Notes: a model not told the origin generated them from the sequence alone. Counted from the stretch's first letter, positions 43,788 through 53,289 are shown. The stretch: 64,000 nt of DNA from Roseimarinus sediminis (GCF_050433125.1 NZ_JBNPXV010000009.1:1-64000), one strand, 5' to 3'. A program made the numbers and translations.

Positions 43788-45365
43788 TTATTGATATTTT
43801 GCCGAAAGCTCGGCAGCTACTTTTTTGAGTACGTTCTTTATATCGTCGTCAAGCTGGCCTGCTCTGAGCTGGTCGAGTGTATCACGGTGGTTAAGCTCAA
43901 GCCGTTCGTGGTATTCTTTTTCAAACTCGTCGAGCTTTTCGAGTGGAATTTCCCTAAGCAGGTCTTCTACACCAAGGATGATAATTGCTACCTGATGCTC
44001 AATGCTCATCGGGTGGTATTGCCCCTGTTTCAGAATTTCGGTATTTCGTGCTCCTTTTGCCAATACCCGCTTGGTGGCTGCGTCCAAATCGGATCCAAAT
44101 TTTGAGAAGGCTTCCAGTTCACGGTACTGTGCCTGATCGAGTTTGAGTGTGCCGGCTACCTTTTTCATCGATTTAATTTGTGCATTACCTCCCACACGCG
44201 ATACCGAAATACCCACGTTAATTGCGGGGCGGATGCCTGCATTGAACAAGTCGGATTCGAGGAAAATCTGTCCGTCGGTAATTGAAATAACGTTGGTTGG
44301 GATGTATGCCGATACGTCGCCTGCCTGGGTTTCAATGATTGGAAGTGCGGTAAGCGAACCGCCACCTTTCACTTTGCCTTTAAGGCTTTCGGGCAGGTCG
44401 TTCATTGTCTGTGCAATTTTATCGGAATCGGTGATACGGGCAGCTCTTTCGAGCAGGCGTGAGTGCAGGTAAAACACATCACCGGGATATGCTTCACGGC
44501 CTGGTGGGCGACGAAGCAAAAGTGATACCTCGCGGTACGAAACGGCCTGTTTCGACAAATCATCGTAAATGATGAGTGCGTGACGACCGGTATCGCGAAA
44601 GAATTCACCGATGGATGCACCGGCATAGGGGGCATAGTATTGTAAGGCTGCAGGTTCGGCCGCTGTGGCCGATACAATGCAGGTGTATTCCATGGCACCG
44701 TATTTTTCGAGCGTGTGGGCTATATTGGCAACTGTTGAGCCTTTTTGTCCAACGGCGACATAAATACAGTATACAGGTTCTCCTTTTTCAAAATTTTCTT
44801 TCTGGTTGATGATGGTGTCGATGGCAATGGCTGTTTTACCGGTTTGCCGGTCGCCAATAATCAACTCACGCTGACCGCGACCTATCGGGATCATGGCATC
44901 GACTGCCTTGAGTCCTGTTTGCAGTGGTTCGGTAACCGGTTGACGGTAAATAACACCAGGTGCTTTGCGTTCAAGGGGCATTTCAATTCGCTCTCCTTCG
45001 ATGGGGCCTTTCCCGTCGATGGGTTCACCCAGGGTATTGATGACCCTTCCTAACAGTCCGTCGCCTGTCATGATTGAAGCAATTCGTTGCTGGCGTTTTA
45101 CGATGCCACCTTCACGAATGCCGTCGGAAGTACCCAGTAACACTGCACCTACATTGTCTTCTTCAAGGTTTAGTACAATGCCTGTTGTTCCGTTTGCAAA
45201 CTCAATCATTTCGTTGGCTTCAACACTGCGTAAGCCGTAAATACGGGCAATTCCATCGCCTACTTCCAATACGGTACCTACCTCTTCCATCGAAGTTTCA
45301 GCCGAAAAACCGGCCAATTGTTCCTTAAGAATTGCTGAAATTTCAGCGGGTCGGATATCTGCCAT
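43788..45365 (-). CDS. atpA: ATP synthase alpha subunit
   Basis: A 525-residue F1 alpha subunit, the non-catalytic nucleotide-binding partner of beta. The Walker A motif is GDRQTGKTAIAID. The N-terminal EISAILKEQLAGF and C-terminal segments match the family. Normal length. Follows atpH by 6 bp. Confidence 0.97.
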   Translation of the reverse strand: MADIRPAEISAILKEQLAGFSAETSMEEVGTVLEVGDGIARIYGLRSVEANEMIEFANGTTGIVLNLEEDNVGAVLLGTSDGIREGGIVKRQQRIASIMTGDGLLGRVINTLGEPIDGKGPIEGERIEMPLERKAPGVIYRQPVTEPLQTGLKAVDAMIPIGRGQRELIIGDRQTGKTAIAIDTIINQKENFEKGEPVYCIYVAVGQKGSTVANIAHTLEKYGAMEYTCIVSATAAEPAALQYYAPYAGASIGEFFRDTGRHALIIYDDLSKQAVSYREVSLLLRRPPGREAYPGDVFYLHSRLLERAARITDSDKIAQTMNDLPESLKGKVKGGGSLTALPIIETQAGDVSAYIPTNVISITDGQIFLESDLFNAGIRPAINVGISVSRVGGNAQIKSMKKVAGTLKLDQAQYRELEAFSKFGSDLDAATKRVLAKGARNTEILKQGQYHPMSIEHQVAIIILGVEDLLREIPLEKLDEFEKEYHERLELNHRDTLDQLRAGQLDDDIKNVLKKVAAELSAKYQ

Positions 45366-45371
45366 CCCTGT

Positions 45372-45911
45372 TTATTTTATTTGTAATTGTTTCTGAATTG
45401 ATTTGATTTTGCTGGCAAGACTGGCATCATACTGCTGCCCGTCGATTGAAAATATAAAACCTCCAATCAGTTCTTCGCTGATGCCGGTTTCCATTTCCAG
45501 TTTTTTATCCAGCTGCTTTTCAAATTTTTGTTGGATGCGTTCGATCAACTTTGCATCAAGGGGCATGGCCGAAACGAGTTCAGCCTTTAAAATGCCACGC
45601 TTTTTACGCGCCATTTCGATGATATTGCGCGCCAGATCTTTTAGATATTCTTCACGCTTGTTGGAGAAGACCATTTCCAAAAAACGGATGCTTAGTTCAT
45701 CAAACTGAGGAGCAAAAATTGCTTTGATTTTTTTAAACTTTTCATCTGAACTATCACCCGGGTTCAGCACATAGTCGGCAAAACCCTGATAGCTGGTAAA
45801 TGCGGTATGTATGATGCGCATGTCACGATCGACAAAATCAATTTTATTTTGTTCTTCGGCCAGTTCGATCAGTGCTTTGGCATAGCGTACGGTTACCCTG
45901 TTTCTATCCAT
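45372..45911 (-). CDS. atpH: ATP synthase delta subunit
   Basis: A 179-residue F1 delta subunit, which links F1 to the peripheral stalk. The family pattern RYAKALIELAEEQNKI near the N-terminus and ISEELIGGFIFSIDGQQYDA near the C-terminus are visible. Positioned between atpF and atpA as usual. Confidence 0.93.
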   Translation of the reverse strand: MDRNRVTVRYAKALIELAEEQNKIDFVDRDMRIIHTAFTSYQGFADYVLNPGDSSDEKFKKIKAIFAPQFDELSIRFLEMVFSNKREEYLKDLARNIIEMARKKRGILKAELVSAMPLDAKLIERIQQKFEKQLDKKLEMETGISEELIGGFIFSIDGQQYDASLASKIKSIQKQLQIK

Positions 45912-45918
45912 TCATTTA

Positions 45919-46410
45919 TCAGTTTAGCTCGATGTCGTTCACCAATTCGTTCACCAGTTTCTCGTGCCTTTTTTTGTCTTCCATATCGGCATGCACTACA
46001 CGGGTTGCAATATCGACCGAGAGGGTAGCAATCTGGTTTTTCATCTCGGTAAGTGCAGTTTCGCGTTCACGCTGTATGCGCTTGTGTGCTTCGGCGATGA
46101 TTTTATCGGCTTCACTGCGTGCCTTGTCGTGAGCCGAGGCCACAATTTTTTCACGCTGTTCGATACCTTCTTTCACAATTCGTTCTTTCTCCTGATTGGC
46201 AGCAGCGATTATTTTTTCCTGTTCTTCTTTCAGGGTAGCCAGTTTCTTCTCGGCCTGGGCTGCTGATTTCAGGGCTTTCTCAATTGACTTCTCCCGTTCG
46301 TCGAGTGCACTCAGAATTGGTTTCCATGCAAATTTTTTCAGAATAAAAAATACGATTCCGAAAATGATGGTCGACCAGATAATGGTTCCTACATGTGGTA
46401 TCAGAAACAT
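45919..46410 (-). CDS. atpF: ATP synthase b subunit
   Basis: A 163-residue subunit with an N-terminal membrane anchor (about 8-28, IIWSTIIFGIVFFILKKFAW) and a long charged helix that dimerises as the peripheral stalk. The start ATG at 46410 follows the atpE stop across a 69-bp gap that holds a hairpin. Confidence 0.93.
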   Translation of the reverse strand: MFLIPHVGTIIWSTIIFGIVFFILKKFAWKPILSALDEREKSIEKALKSAAQAEKKLATLKEEQEKIIAAANQEKERIVKEGIEQREKIVASAHDKARSEADKIIAEAHKRIQRERETALTEMKNQIATLSVDIATRVVHADMEDKKRHEKLVNELVNDIELN

Positions 46411-46438
46411 GTCTTGTTTTTTTTGAATTCAAATAAAG

Positions 46439-46474
46439 AGTGCTGCCAAACGGCAATCCCGTATTGGCAGCACT
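46439..46474 (-). other. atpE-atpF intercistronic hairpin
   Basis: Stem AGTGCTGCCAA (46439-46449) with its complement (46464-46474), 11 bp perfect, 14-nt loop. It lacks a strong T-run on the minus strand, so it is not a full terminator. It could stabilise or process the atpE message, allowing more c subunit. Confidence 0.6.
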
Positions 46475-46479
46475 TGTTT

Positions 46480-46725
46480 TTACAATACGGCCAACAAAAC
46501 GCACACGATCACAGCCAGGAAGGCGACCCCTTCGATAAAGGCTGAAACCACGATCAGGTTTGAGCGGATGTCGGCACTGGCTTCGGGCTGGCGAGCAATG
46601 GCTTCCATTGCAGCAGCACCAATTTTACCAATTCCGATTGCAGCAGCCAAAGCAGCTAAACCTGCTCCCAAACCTGCGCTTAATTTGCCGAGGGCCAATT
46701 GGGCCAATACCATTAAAATTGTCAT
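46480..46725 (-). CDS. atpE: ATP synthase c subunit
   Basis: An 81-residue two-helix proteolipid with the polar loop RQPE (about 45-48) and the ion-binding Glu65 in the second helix (SAFIEGVAF). The residue after the glutamate is Gly rather than the Ser/Thr of sodium-binding rings, so proton coupling is more likely. ATG at 46725; a TTG at 46731 is in frame but unneeded. Confidence 0.94.
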   Translation of the reverse strand: MTILMVLAQLALGKLSAGLGAGLAALAAAIGIGKIGAAAMEAIARQPEASADIRSNLIVVSAFIEGVAFLAVIVCVLLAVL

Positions 46726-46742
46726 ATTCAATTGTTTTATGG

Positions 46743-47804
46743 TTAATGTCCGTTATCGGTGGCCATGCCAAAATACATGGCCGATAACAAGGTAAAAATA
46801 TATGCTTGTATTGCTGATACTAAAATGTCGAGTAGTACCATGAAAATGGAAAATGCAATCGAAATAATTGATGTTCCTGCTCCTACTACGGGACTAAGCA
46901 CCGTCGACATTAAAAAAATGAGTGCGATGAGCACTGTAATGATCATGTGTCCGGCAAGCATGTTGGCAAACAAACGAATCATCAGTACAATTGGTTTAAT
47001 AAAAATGCCGGCAAATTCGATTAAAGGCATCAGCGGTACCGGTATTTTCATATAAATGGGTACGTCGGGGTTGACTATATGTCCCCAGTAATGCTTGTTC
47101 CCACTAAACGATGTAATAAGAAAAGTAATGGCGGCCAGCACCATGGTTACTGCTATATTTCCTGTAATATTGAAGCCCAGTGGGAGTATGAGTCCGAAAA
47201 GATTGGCCAGCAAAACGAAGCTAAAAAGTGTCAGCAAATAGGGAACATAACGTTGGTATTTGGGGCCGGCAAAAGGTTTGGCAATGTCGTCGCGTACAAA
47301 AAGCACCAGTGGCTCGACAATGTTTTGGATTCCTTTTGGCGTTTTGAATTGATTGGCTACGGTTTTCCGGGCTCCTTTTATCATTACAAAAATCAGAATA
47401 AGGGAGACCATGATGGATCCCAAAACTGTTTTAGTGAGCGATAGGTCGAAAGGTACTATTTCACTTCCATTTTCAAGTTTTTCTACAATCTTTCCTTCGT
47501 TTGCACCTTCGGCGGGAATGTAGAAAGGAAAATCATGACCGGGATGGTGGAATTTTGCAGAAGAGAAAAAGTGCCATCCGCTGTGTTTGCTATACAGAAT
47601 AACCGGAAGAGGAACTGAGTAATGTTTGTCGCCAACAGAAAAGAAATGCCATTCGTAGGAATCGTTGACATGGCCAAAGATGAAATCTACTGTGTTGAAT
47701 TCTTCATGTCCGTTTTGATCGCCAGCCTCATTTGCGGCAATAAGCGAACAGGGTAGGAAGAAACTCAGGAAAATTGTTGCCAGAATGTAATTAAACCACT
47801 TCAT
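46743..47804 (-). CDS. atpB: ATP synthase a subunit
   Basis: A 353-residue a subunit with a signal-peptide-like N-terminus and an extra N-terminal periplasmic region of about 120 residues (GHVNDSYEWHFFSVGDKHYS), typical of Bacteroidota. The membrane part has the conserved proton-path arginine in LMIRLFANMLAGH and the C-terminal helix AIQAYIFTLLSAMYFG. First of the six ATP synthase genes. Confidence 0.95.
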   Translation of the reverse strand: MKWFNYILATIFLSFFLPCSLIAANEAGDQNGHEEFNTVDFIFGHVNDSYEWHFFSVGDKHYSVPLPVILYSKHSGWHFFSSAKFHHPGHDFPFYIPAEGANEGKIVEKLENGSEIVPFDLSLTKTVLGSIMVSLILIFVMIKGARKTVANQFKTPKGIQNIVEPLVLFVRDDIAKPFAGPKYQRYVPYLLTLFSFVLLANLFGLILPLGFNITGNIAVTMVLAAITFLITSFSGNKHYWGHIVNPDVPIYMKIPVPLMPLIEFAGIFIKPIVLMIRLFANMLAGHMIITVLIALIFLMSTVLSPVVGAGTSIISIAFSIFMVLLDILVSAIQAYIFTLLSAMYFGMATDNGH

Positions 47805-47882
47805 AAGCCTTAAAAAGAGGCGTAAAATTAAACATTTTATTTAGATATCTTACAAATAAGAAGTGCAAATAATTGTAAATTA

Positions 47883-48272
47883 TCACACCTTCGATTCGTT
47901 GATCAGCTTCATGACCGATTTGACTTCGTAAACGGCATAAGCGACATAAAGAACAAGATAAACGATCAGAAAGTTTACGGCATGTTCTTCGTCGAAGATA
48001 ATGTACAGTACTCCAAAAATAATGTAGATAAACATTTTCAGGAAGGATAGCATCATAAACTTAAAGCTGAAACGCGATACGTCGTTTCGGGTGATCTTTA
48101 ACATGTAACGATGCAGTAAAAGGGTTGAGCTGTAGTAAAAGACCAGAACAAAGGGGAATATGATTAAGAAATGCTTCTTAAACAGTGTAAGGAACAAGAT
48201 AATGCCTACACCCAGTATGATGAGTGTAAATGTTGTGAGCCCCTTCAAAAATTTTGCAAAATTATTATCCAT
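47883..48272 (-). CDS. Small membrane protein upstream of atpB
   Basis: A 129-residue protein with about four hydrophobic segments (TTFTLIILGVGIILFLTLF; HFLIIFPFVLVFYYSSTLLL; MMLSFLKMFIYIIFGVLYII; VNFLIVYLVLYVAYAVYEV). Its place before atpB is that of AtpI-like assembly proteins, but I see no clear family motif. ATG 48272 is used; a TTG at 48320 would add a basic extension. Confidence 0.65.
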   Translation of the reverse strand: MDNNFAKFLKGLTTFTLIILGVGIILFLTLFKKHFLIIFPFVLVFYYSSTLLLHRYMLKITRNDVSRFSFKFMMLSFLKMFIYIIFGVLYIIFDEEHAVNFLIVYLVLYVAYAVYEVKSVMKLINESKV

Positions 48273-48345
48273 GACCTGTCTGTATTTGCTTTTGATTAGG
48301 GGTGATCTACTTACCTGCAATCAATCAAGGACTAAATTATAAAAT

Positions 48346-48708
48346 TTATTTAGTTTTCCCCTCGCTAGTTGAATTCATTTTGCAATTGCCCGAGAACATG
48401 GCTCCCGGTTCTATCATCAGCTGCTTAGTGATAATTTCACCGGTAAAACGAGAGCTTGCTTTTAAGCTAAGAAGTTCACTTACATTTATTTTTCCTTCAA
48501 TGCTTCCTTCAACTTCGGCTGTTTTGCATGTAATTTCTCCATTGATGTTGCCTTTGGGGCCTACAATAAGCCTGCCGCTTGTTGTCAGATTTCCTTTTAA
48601 TAATCCGTCGATACGGATGTCTGATTCTGTACGAACATTGCCTTCGAGGTGGGTTGTTGATGCAATGAGGTTAACGGTACCAATGCTGTTTTCGACTTGC
48701 TTTGCCAT
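48346..48708 (-). CDS. Bactofilin
   Basis: A 120-residue protein of the bactofilin (DUF583) family: repeated strand pattern with VRTESDIRIDGLLKGNLTTS, LIVGPKGNINGEITCKTAEV and GSIEGKINVSELLSL. Bactofilins polymerise into membrane-associated filaments acting in shape or polarity. The ATG at 48708 is chosen over the TTG at 48774. It lies upstream of the atp cluster on the same strand. Confidence 0.87.
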   Translation of the reverse strand: MAKQVENSIGTVNLIASTTHLEGNVRTESDIRIDGLLKGNLTTSGRLIVGPKGNINGEITCKTAEVEGSIEGKINVSELLSLKASSRFTGEIITKQLMIEPGAMFSGNCKMNSTSEGKTK

Positions 48709-48795
48709 GTTGTTTTTATTGTGGTAAGCAAATGTAATAAAATATGATGATCTGCTCAACCTGAGGTGTGACAATTGTAAAAGTACGGATACAAA

Positions 48796-48819
48796 AAAAA
48801 TCCCGCATTCACGGGATTT
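48796..48819 (-). terminator. Terminator after rpmF
   Basis: AAATCCCG (48798-48805) pairs with CGGGATTT (48812-48819). The minus strand ends in a T-run. It lies 30 bp past the rpmF stop. Confidence 0.78.
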
Positions 48820-48848
48820 GTTTTAATAAAGTTCTTTATAACTGTTGT

Positions 48849-49034
48849 TTATACAGTAACTTCTTTCTCAATTGCTAATTTTCCCCTGTAATATCCACAC
48901 TCTCCACAAACGGTGTGATATTTTACAGCTGCTCCGCAATTTGAGCAGGTCGACAGGGTGGCAGGAGTTGCTTTATAGTGAGTCCTGCGCTTGTCTCTTC
49001 TCGATTTCGAAGTTTTGTGCTTTGGATGTGCCAT
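48849..49034 (-). CDS. rpmF: 50S ribosomal protein L32
   Basis: A 61-residue L32 with a zinc-ribbon (C30, C33, C43, C46: CSNC and CGEC) and the N-terminal MAHPKHKTSKSRRDKRR basic tail. It follows the DUF177 gene by 8 bp, the standard DUF177-rpmF arrangement. Confidence 0.96.
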   Translation of the reverse strand: MAHPKHKTSKSRRDKRRTHYKATPATLSTCSNCGAAVKYHTVCGECGYYRGKLAIEKEVTV

Positions 49035-49042
49035 TTTCTTCT

Positions 49043-49600
49043 CTACTTTTGCTTGTTATCTAATAATTTCTTTAATTCATTCCATCGGTCGTCTGTTTCC
49101 TGAGTTTCCTCTGTTTCCGGAACATCATCCCCGACGATCAGGTATTCATTCAGTTTGTCTACCATTCCGGGATTACAGGTGCTGTTTCCGTATTCATCAT
49201 CGGGGTGCACATGTTTAATTGGTAATCCCAAAATTACAAGTTCGTAAAGAAAGTGAGCAACATTGATCTGGTACTCGTCGAAAGGAAGGACCACCACATC
49301 ATCGCTCATTTCTTCTGCTTCACTGCCAAATTTAATGTACAAACTACTGCTGTTTTTTACTTTTTGCAGGTAGTTGTCAAGGCAGCGGTCGCACTCCAGT
49401 TCTGCTTTTCCTTTCACAGCCATTTTCAAAATCATCAGGCTTGCCTGACGTTTTAGGGTTACTTTTGCTTTAAAATTACCCTTTTGAACAATGCTGTTTT
49501 CGAACTTTTCAAAGAACTGATCATCCAATTCGAATTCAAAATGATGATCACCTTCTTTCAATCCTTTAAAGGCAATGTTGTATTTTGAGAGTGTCTTCAT
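49043..49600 (-). CDS. DUF177 (YceD-like) protein
   Basis: A 185-residue protein of the DUF177/YceD family. The central CDRCLDNYL...SLYIKF and the downstream acidic strand DVVVLPFDEYQINV are diagnostic. The family is almost always encoded directly before rpmF and is linked to 23S rRNA accumulation. A TAATTTTG -7 box lies 125 bp upstream (49725-49732). Confidence 0.9.
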   Translation of the reverse strand: MKTLSKYNIAFKGLKEGDHHFEFELDDQFFEKFENSIVQKGNFKAKVTLKRQASLMILKMAVKGKAELECDRCLDNYLQKVKNSSSLYIKFGSEAEEMSDDVVVLPFDEYQINVAHFLYELVILGLPIKHVHPDDEYGNSTCNPGMVDKLNEYLIVGDDVPETEETQETDDRWNELKKLLDNKQK

Positions 49601-49724
49601 GCTGTTGCTGCTTTAAAAAATGCCTTAGTAGACTCTGGTCTAGTTTGTTGGCATTGTGTTCGTATTCATTTTAAACAGTTATTGCACTTTAAGCCACCTT
49701 TTAACAGCCCTTAAAAAAGTGCTG

Positions 49725-49732
49725 CAAAATTA
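49725..49732 (-). promoter_or_regulatory. -7 box for the DUF177-rpmF operon
   Basis: TAATTTTG on the minus strand, matching TAnnTTTG. The 125-bp leader is relatively long and AT-rich. Confidence 0.45.
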
Positions 49733-49808
49733 TAAAAAAATACCAAACCATTAAATATTTGGGATTTTTTTTAAGATCGACATTTTCAATGTGTTCTAAG
49801 TTGCTCTA

Positions 49809-50060
49809 TTATTTTTGCTTTTTCTTCCTTCTCATGATTATGAAAAGTACCATCGATGCAATGGCTCCGGCAAAAAGTAATGATACAACAACAAGACCAA
49901 TGACAATGGCAATGTATTTCCATCTTTCAATGTAAGGCAAAGTAGCTTTGGTGAGATAAATGTAGATCACAAATACCTCACACAGTGCGGTTATGATCAG
50001 CGAAGTGACGTTAAGCTGATACAGGGTTTTTACATCGAGGTGTTGGAAAGGATTCTTCAT
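49809..50060 (-). CDS. Small two-TM protein next to a sensor kinase
   Basis: An 83-residue protein with two hydrophobic segments (LNVTSLIITALCEVFVIYIY; IAIVIGLVVVSLLFAGAIAS) and a lysine-rich tail. It follows the kinase gene by 31 bp on the same strand. No family recognised. It may modulate the kinase or be unrelated. Confidence 0.6.
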   Translation of the reverse strand: MKNPFQHLDVKTLYQLNVTSLIITALCEVFVIYIYLTKATLPYIERWKYIAIVIGLVVVSLLFAGAIASMVLFIIMRRKKKQK

Positions 50061-50091
50061 TTTAACACATTGATTTTCGGACGAAAATAAC

Positions 50092-51249
50092 TTATTTTTT
50101 CAGAATTATCCTGAAAGTCGTTCCTTTTTTCAATTCTGAATTCTTCAGGAAAATTTTACCGCTGTGATAGTTCTCGATAATTCGCTTCGACAAGGTCAGC
50201 CCCAGTCCCCACCCTCTTTTTTTTGTGGTAAATCCGGGATTAAAGATGGTCTTGTATTTCGATTTGGCAATGCCTTTGCCATTGTCGCTGATGTCGATGA
50301 TGATTTCTTTTTCTTTTTCCTGTAAATCAAAAACGATTAAACCCTGGTTGCTGCCGATGGCATCGACTGCATTGCGTACCAGGTTTTCGATTACCCAGCT
50401 AAAAAGTGCTGATGAAAGGGGTAGAAAAAGTGTTTGCTGTTCGGTGAAATTGTATTCGAAACGAATTTTCTTTGATACCCTGGCGCTTAGGTACGAAATG
50501 CTTCCCAGCAGGTGTTCGTAAATGTTCTCGGGATAAAGTTCGGGTTTCGATCCAATCTTTGAAAAACGTTCGGTTATTTTCTCGAGTCGCTCGGTGTCTT
50601 TGTTTAATTCAGTTATGATTTGTTGGTTAATTTCTTCCTCTTTCAATAACTCAACCCAGGCCATGAGTGATGAAATTGGGGTTCCCAGCTGGTGGGCCGT
50701 TTCTTTGGCCATGCCAATCCAAACCAGGTTTTGTTCGGCATTACGGGCCGAACTGAAGGCGACATAAGCCAAGGTGATGAACAGCATGATCACTCCAAGC
50801 TGAAAAATAGGGTAGTAGCGCAGCTTAACCTGTAACGATGACTCTTTGTAGTAGAGGTATTGTTTTTCTTCTTCACCCAAAGGAATAACAATTGGCTGGC
50901 GTTTGGCTTTCATTTTTTCCAATTCGCGGGTCAGCACCTTATCACGATTTTTAGCCTGGTATTTTATGTTGCGGTCGGTATTGATCTGGCCGTTATCGTC
51001 GACGAGAATAATGGGGATGGTCGTATTGGTACTTAATATCTGATTCAGAAAAAGGTTGACATCACTGCCCAGGTTGTCGTGGGTAACCAGCAGACGGATG
51101 GCCTCGGCCCAGCGTTCAACCTTCGCCCGTTCTTCATTCGAGGTTTGTTTGACAAGGGTGTTGGTGTACAGTAACGATCCGATGCCGATGATGATGGCAC
51201 TCAGAAACAGAATCTGTTTCCAACGACGTTTTTTGTAGTAGATGTCCAT
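50092..51249 (-). CDS. Sensor histidine kinase
   Basis: A 385-residue membrane kinase with TM segments at about 13-30 and 143-165 enclosing a periplasmic sensor of about 110 residues. The H-box is ETAHQLGTPISSLMAWVELL. The N-box is NLVRNAVDAIG, and the G-boxes are DNGKGI and GWGLGLTLSKRIIENYHSG. No response regulator is encoded next to it, so it is an orphan within this window. Signal unknown. Confidence 0.88.
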   Translation of the reverse strand: MDIYYKKRRWKQILFLSAIIIGIGSLLYTNTLVKQTSNEERAKVERWAEAIRLLVTHDNLGSDVNLFLNQILSTNTTIPIILVDDNGQINTDRNIKYQAKNRDKVLTRELEKMKAKRQPIVIPLGEEEKQYLYYKESSLQVKLRYYPIFQLGVIMLFITLAYVAFSSARNAEQNLVWIGMAKETAHQLGTPISSLMAWVELLKEEEINQQIITELNKDTERLEKITERFSKIGSKPELYPENIYEHLLGSISYLSARVSKKIRFEYNFTEQQTLFLPLSSALFSWVIENLVRNAVDAIGSNQGLIVFDLQEKEKEIIIDISDNGKGIAKSKYKTIFNPGFTTKKRGWGLGLTLSKRIIENYHSGKIFLKNSELKKGTTFRIILKK

Positions 51250-51359
51250 TGCGTAACCGTTTGTATTTTAGTGATCAAACGTATGCTGCTGCTATAAATT
51301 GTGCTTATCGCCTTCATGCTGTCAGAAAAATTGGTCTAAGAAAGTCTTGAAAAGAATAA

Positions 51360-53261
51360 TCAGCTGGTCTGATCAAGCATTCTTCTAATGGTAGCTTCTA
51401 TTCCTTCAGCATCAAAGCCACATTCGCGGTAGAGTTCTTCCGGCTTTCCATGTTCAATAAAATAATCGGGAATGCCCATGCTTTCTATCTTCGCATGATA
51501 GTTGTTCTGATTCATGAACTCGAGCACGCTTGATGCCAGTCCGCCTTTCAAACTGCCGTCTTCAACGGTAATAATCTGCTTATAAGTTGAAAATACCTCA
51601 TGTAGCAGTCGCTGGTCGATGGGTTTGAGAAACCTGATGTCGTAGTGGGCAACTGCATCTTCGTCGCCCAGGTTTTTAAGTGCTTCCTGAACAAAATTGC
51701 CGGTGTGTCCAATCGAAATGACGGCAATCTGTTTTCCATCCCTGAGTTTGCGTCCTTTTCCGGTTTCAACGGTTTCGAAAGGAGTTCTCCAGTTTTTCAT
51801 CACACCGTTTCCACGGGGGTAGCGAATGGCATAAGGCCCCTGGGGATCATGCTGTACCGTGTAAAGCATGTTGCGCATTTCCTGTTCGTTCATAGGGGCG
51901 GCAATGATGATGTTGGGCACACAATTGAGGAAGGCGAGATCGAATACGCCGTGGTGTGTGGCTCCGTCGGCACCAACCAGTCCGCCACGGTCGAGACACA
52001 GCACCACATTCAGTTTTTGGATGGCCAGGTCGTGAATAATCTGGTCGTAGGCCCGCTGTGAAAAAGAGGAATAGATATTACAAAAAGGAAGCATTCCGGT
52101 TTTAGCAAGACCGCAGGCAAAGGTTACGGCATGTTGTTCGGCAATACCCACATCAAATACACGATGCGGAAATTCTTTCTGCATGATGCTTAGCGAACTT
52201 CCGGTAAGCATGGCAGGGGTAATGCCTACAATTTTATCATTTGACCTGGCCAGCTCAAGCAGCGTTTCACCAAACACCTGCTGATAAAGCGGGGGTTCAT
52301 TTCCATTGGGTGTATGCAGCTGACGACCAGTAAGCTTGTCGAACCTGCCGGGTGCATGAAAAAGGGTTTGGTTGTTCTCGGCCGGTGAATAGCCCTTGCC
52401 TTTTTTGGTGATGATGTGGAGTAATTTGGGGCCGGGTATCTTCTTTAGCTGGCTCAGTAACTGCACCAGCAATTCAACATCGTGCCCGTCGACAGGTCCA
52501 AAATATCGAATGTTAAGCGACTCGAAAAGATTGCTTTCCTTGAAGAAAAATGACTTGGTTGAGTGTTCTATCTTTTGTACTGCTTTTCTTGTTTTTCGGC
52601 CTACACGTTTAAAGGCACCCAAAAAATTCCACACTACTTCTTTCAACCTGTTATAGGTGTCGGAAGCCGAAATTTGGATAAGGTATTTGTTTAAGCCACC
52701 CACATTGGGGTCGATGGCCATGTTGTTGTCGTTGAGTATGATGAGAATGTCGGGATTGTTTTCGCTGGCATTGTTCAGTGCTTCGAAAGCCATGCCTCCG
52801 GTAAGTGCTCCATCGCCTATAATGGCAACAACGCTGTTTTCTTCACCTTTAAGATTGGCCCCCATGGCCATGCCTATGGCAGCCGAAATAGAGGTGGATG
52901 AATGTCCTACTCCAAATACATCGTAATCGCTTTCATTCGGATTGGGAAAGCCGCTTATCCCTTTGTATTGCCGCAAACTGCGGAACAGATCGCGTCGGCC
53001 CGTGAGAATTTTATGACCATAGGCCTGATGTCCAACATCCCAAATGAGTTTGTCGACCGGCGTATTAAAAACATAATGCAATGCAACTGTAAGTTCAACC
53101 ACACCCAAACTTGCACCAAAATGCCCGGGGGTTTCTGAAAGTATGTCGATCAGAAAACAACGCAATTGTTCACATACTTCTTCAAGCTGTTCAGCATTAA
53201 GTTTTCTTAAATCGGAAGGATCATTAATTTGATATAGTAATTTAAACCGTTCGTCTGCCAT
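51360..53261 (-). CDS. dxs: 1-deoxy-D-xylulose-5-phosphate synthase
   Basis: A 633-residue thiamine-diphosphate enzyme that condenses pyruvate and glyceraldehyde 3-phosphate, the first step of the MEP isoprenoid pathway. The TPP motif GDGALTGGMAFEALNNA, the N-terminal GHFGASLGVVELTVALHYVF block and the C-terminal DRGGLVGADGATHHGVFDLA block are typical. Normal length. Monocistronic with its own TATATTTG box. Confidence 0.97.
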   Translation of the reverse strand: MADERFKLLYQINDPSDLRKLNAEQLEEVCEQLRCFLIDILSETPGHFGASLGVVELTVALHYVFNTPVDKLIWDVGHQAYGHKILTGRRDLFRSLRQYKGISGFPNPNESDYDVFGVGHSSTSISAAIGMAMGANLKGEENSVVAIIGDGALTGGMAFEALNNASENNPDILIILNDNNMAIDPNVGGLNKYLIQISASDTYNRLKEVVWNFLGAFKRVGRKTRKAVQKIEHSTKSFFFKESNLFESLNIRYFGPVDGHDVELLVQLLSQLKKIPGPKLLHIITKKGKGYSPAENNQTLFHAPGRFDKLTGRQLHTPNGNEPPLYQQVFGETLLELARSNDKIVGITPAMLTGSSLSIMQKEFPHRVFDVGIAEQHAVTFACGLAKTGMLPFCNIYSSFSQRAYDQIIHDLAIQKLNVVLCLDRGGLVGADGATHHGVFDLAFLNCVPNIIIAAPMNEQEMRNMLYTVQHDPQGPYAIRYPRGNGVMKNWRTPFETVETGKGRKLRDGKQIAVISIGHTGNFVQEALKNLGDEDAVAHYDIRFLKPIDQRLLHEVFSTYKQIITVEDGSLKGGLASSVLEFMNQNNYHAKIESMGIPDYFIEHGKPEELYRECGFDAEGIEATIRRMLDQTS

Positions 53262-53281
53262 AGTTACTCAATATCGGGTCG

Positions 53282-53289
53282 CAAATATA
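53282..53289 (-). promoter_or_regulatory. -7 box for dxs
   Basis: TATATTTG on the minus strand, 20 bp before the dxs ATG. Confidence 0.5.

Noticed and set aside
46480..46725. Sodium-coupled ATP synthase
   Set aside because: The residue after Glu65 is Gly, unlike the Ser/Thr in sodium-binding c rings; evidence favours protons.
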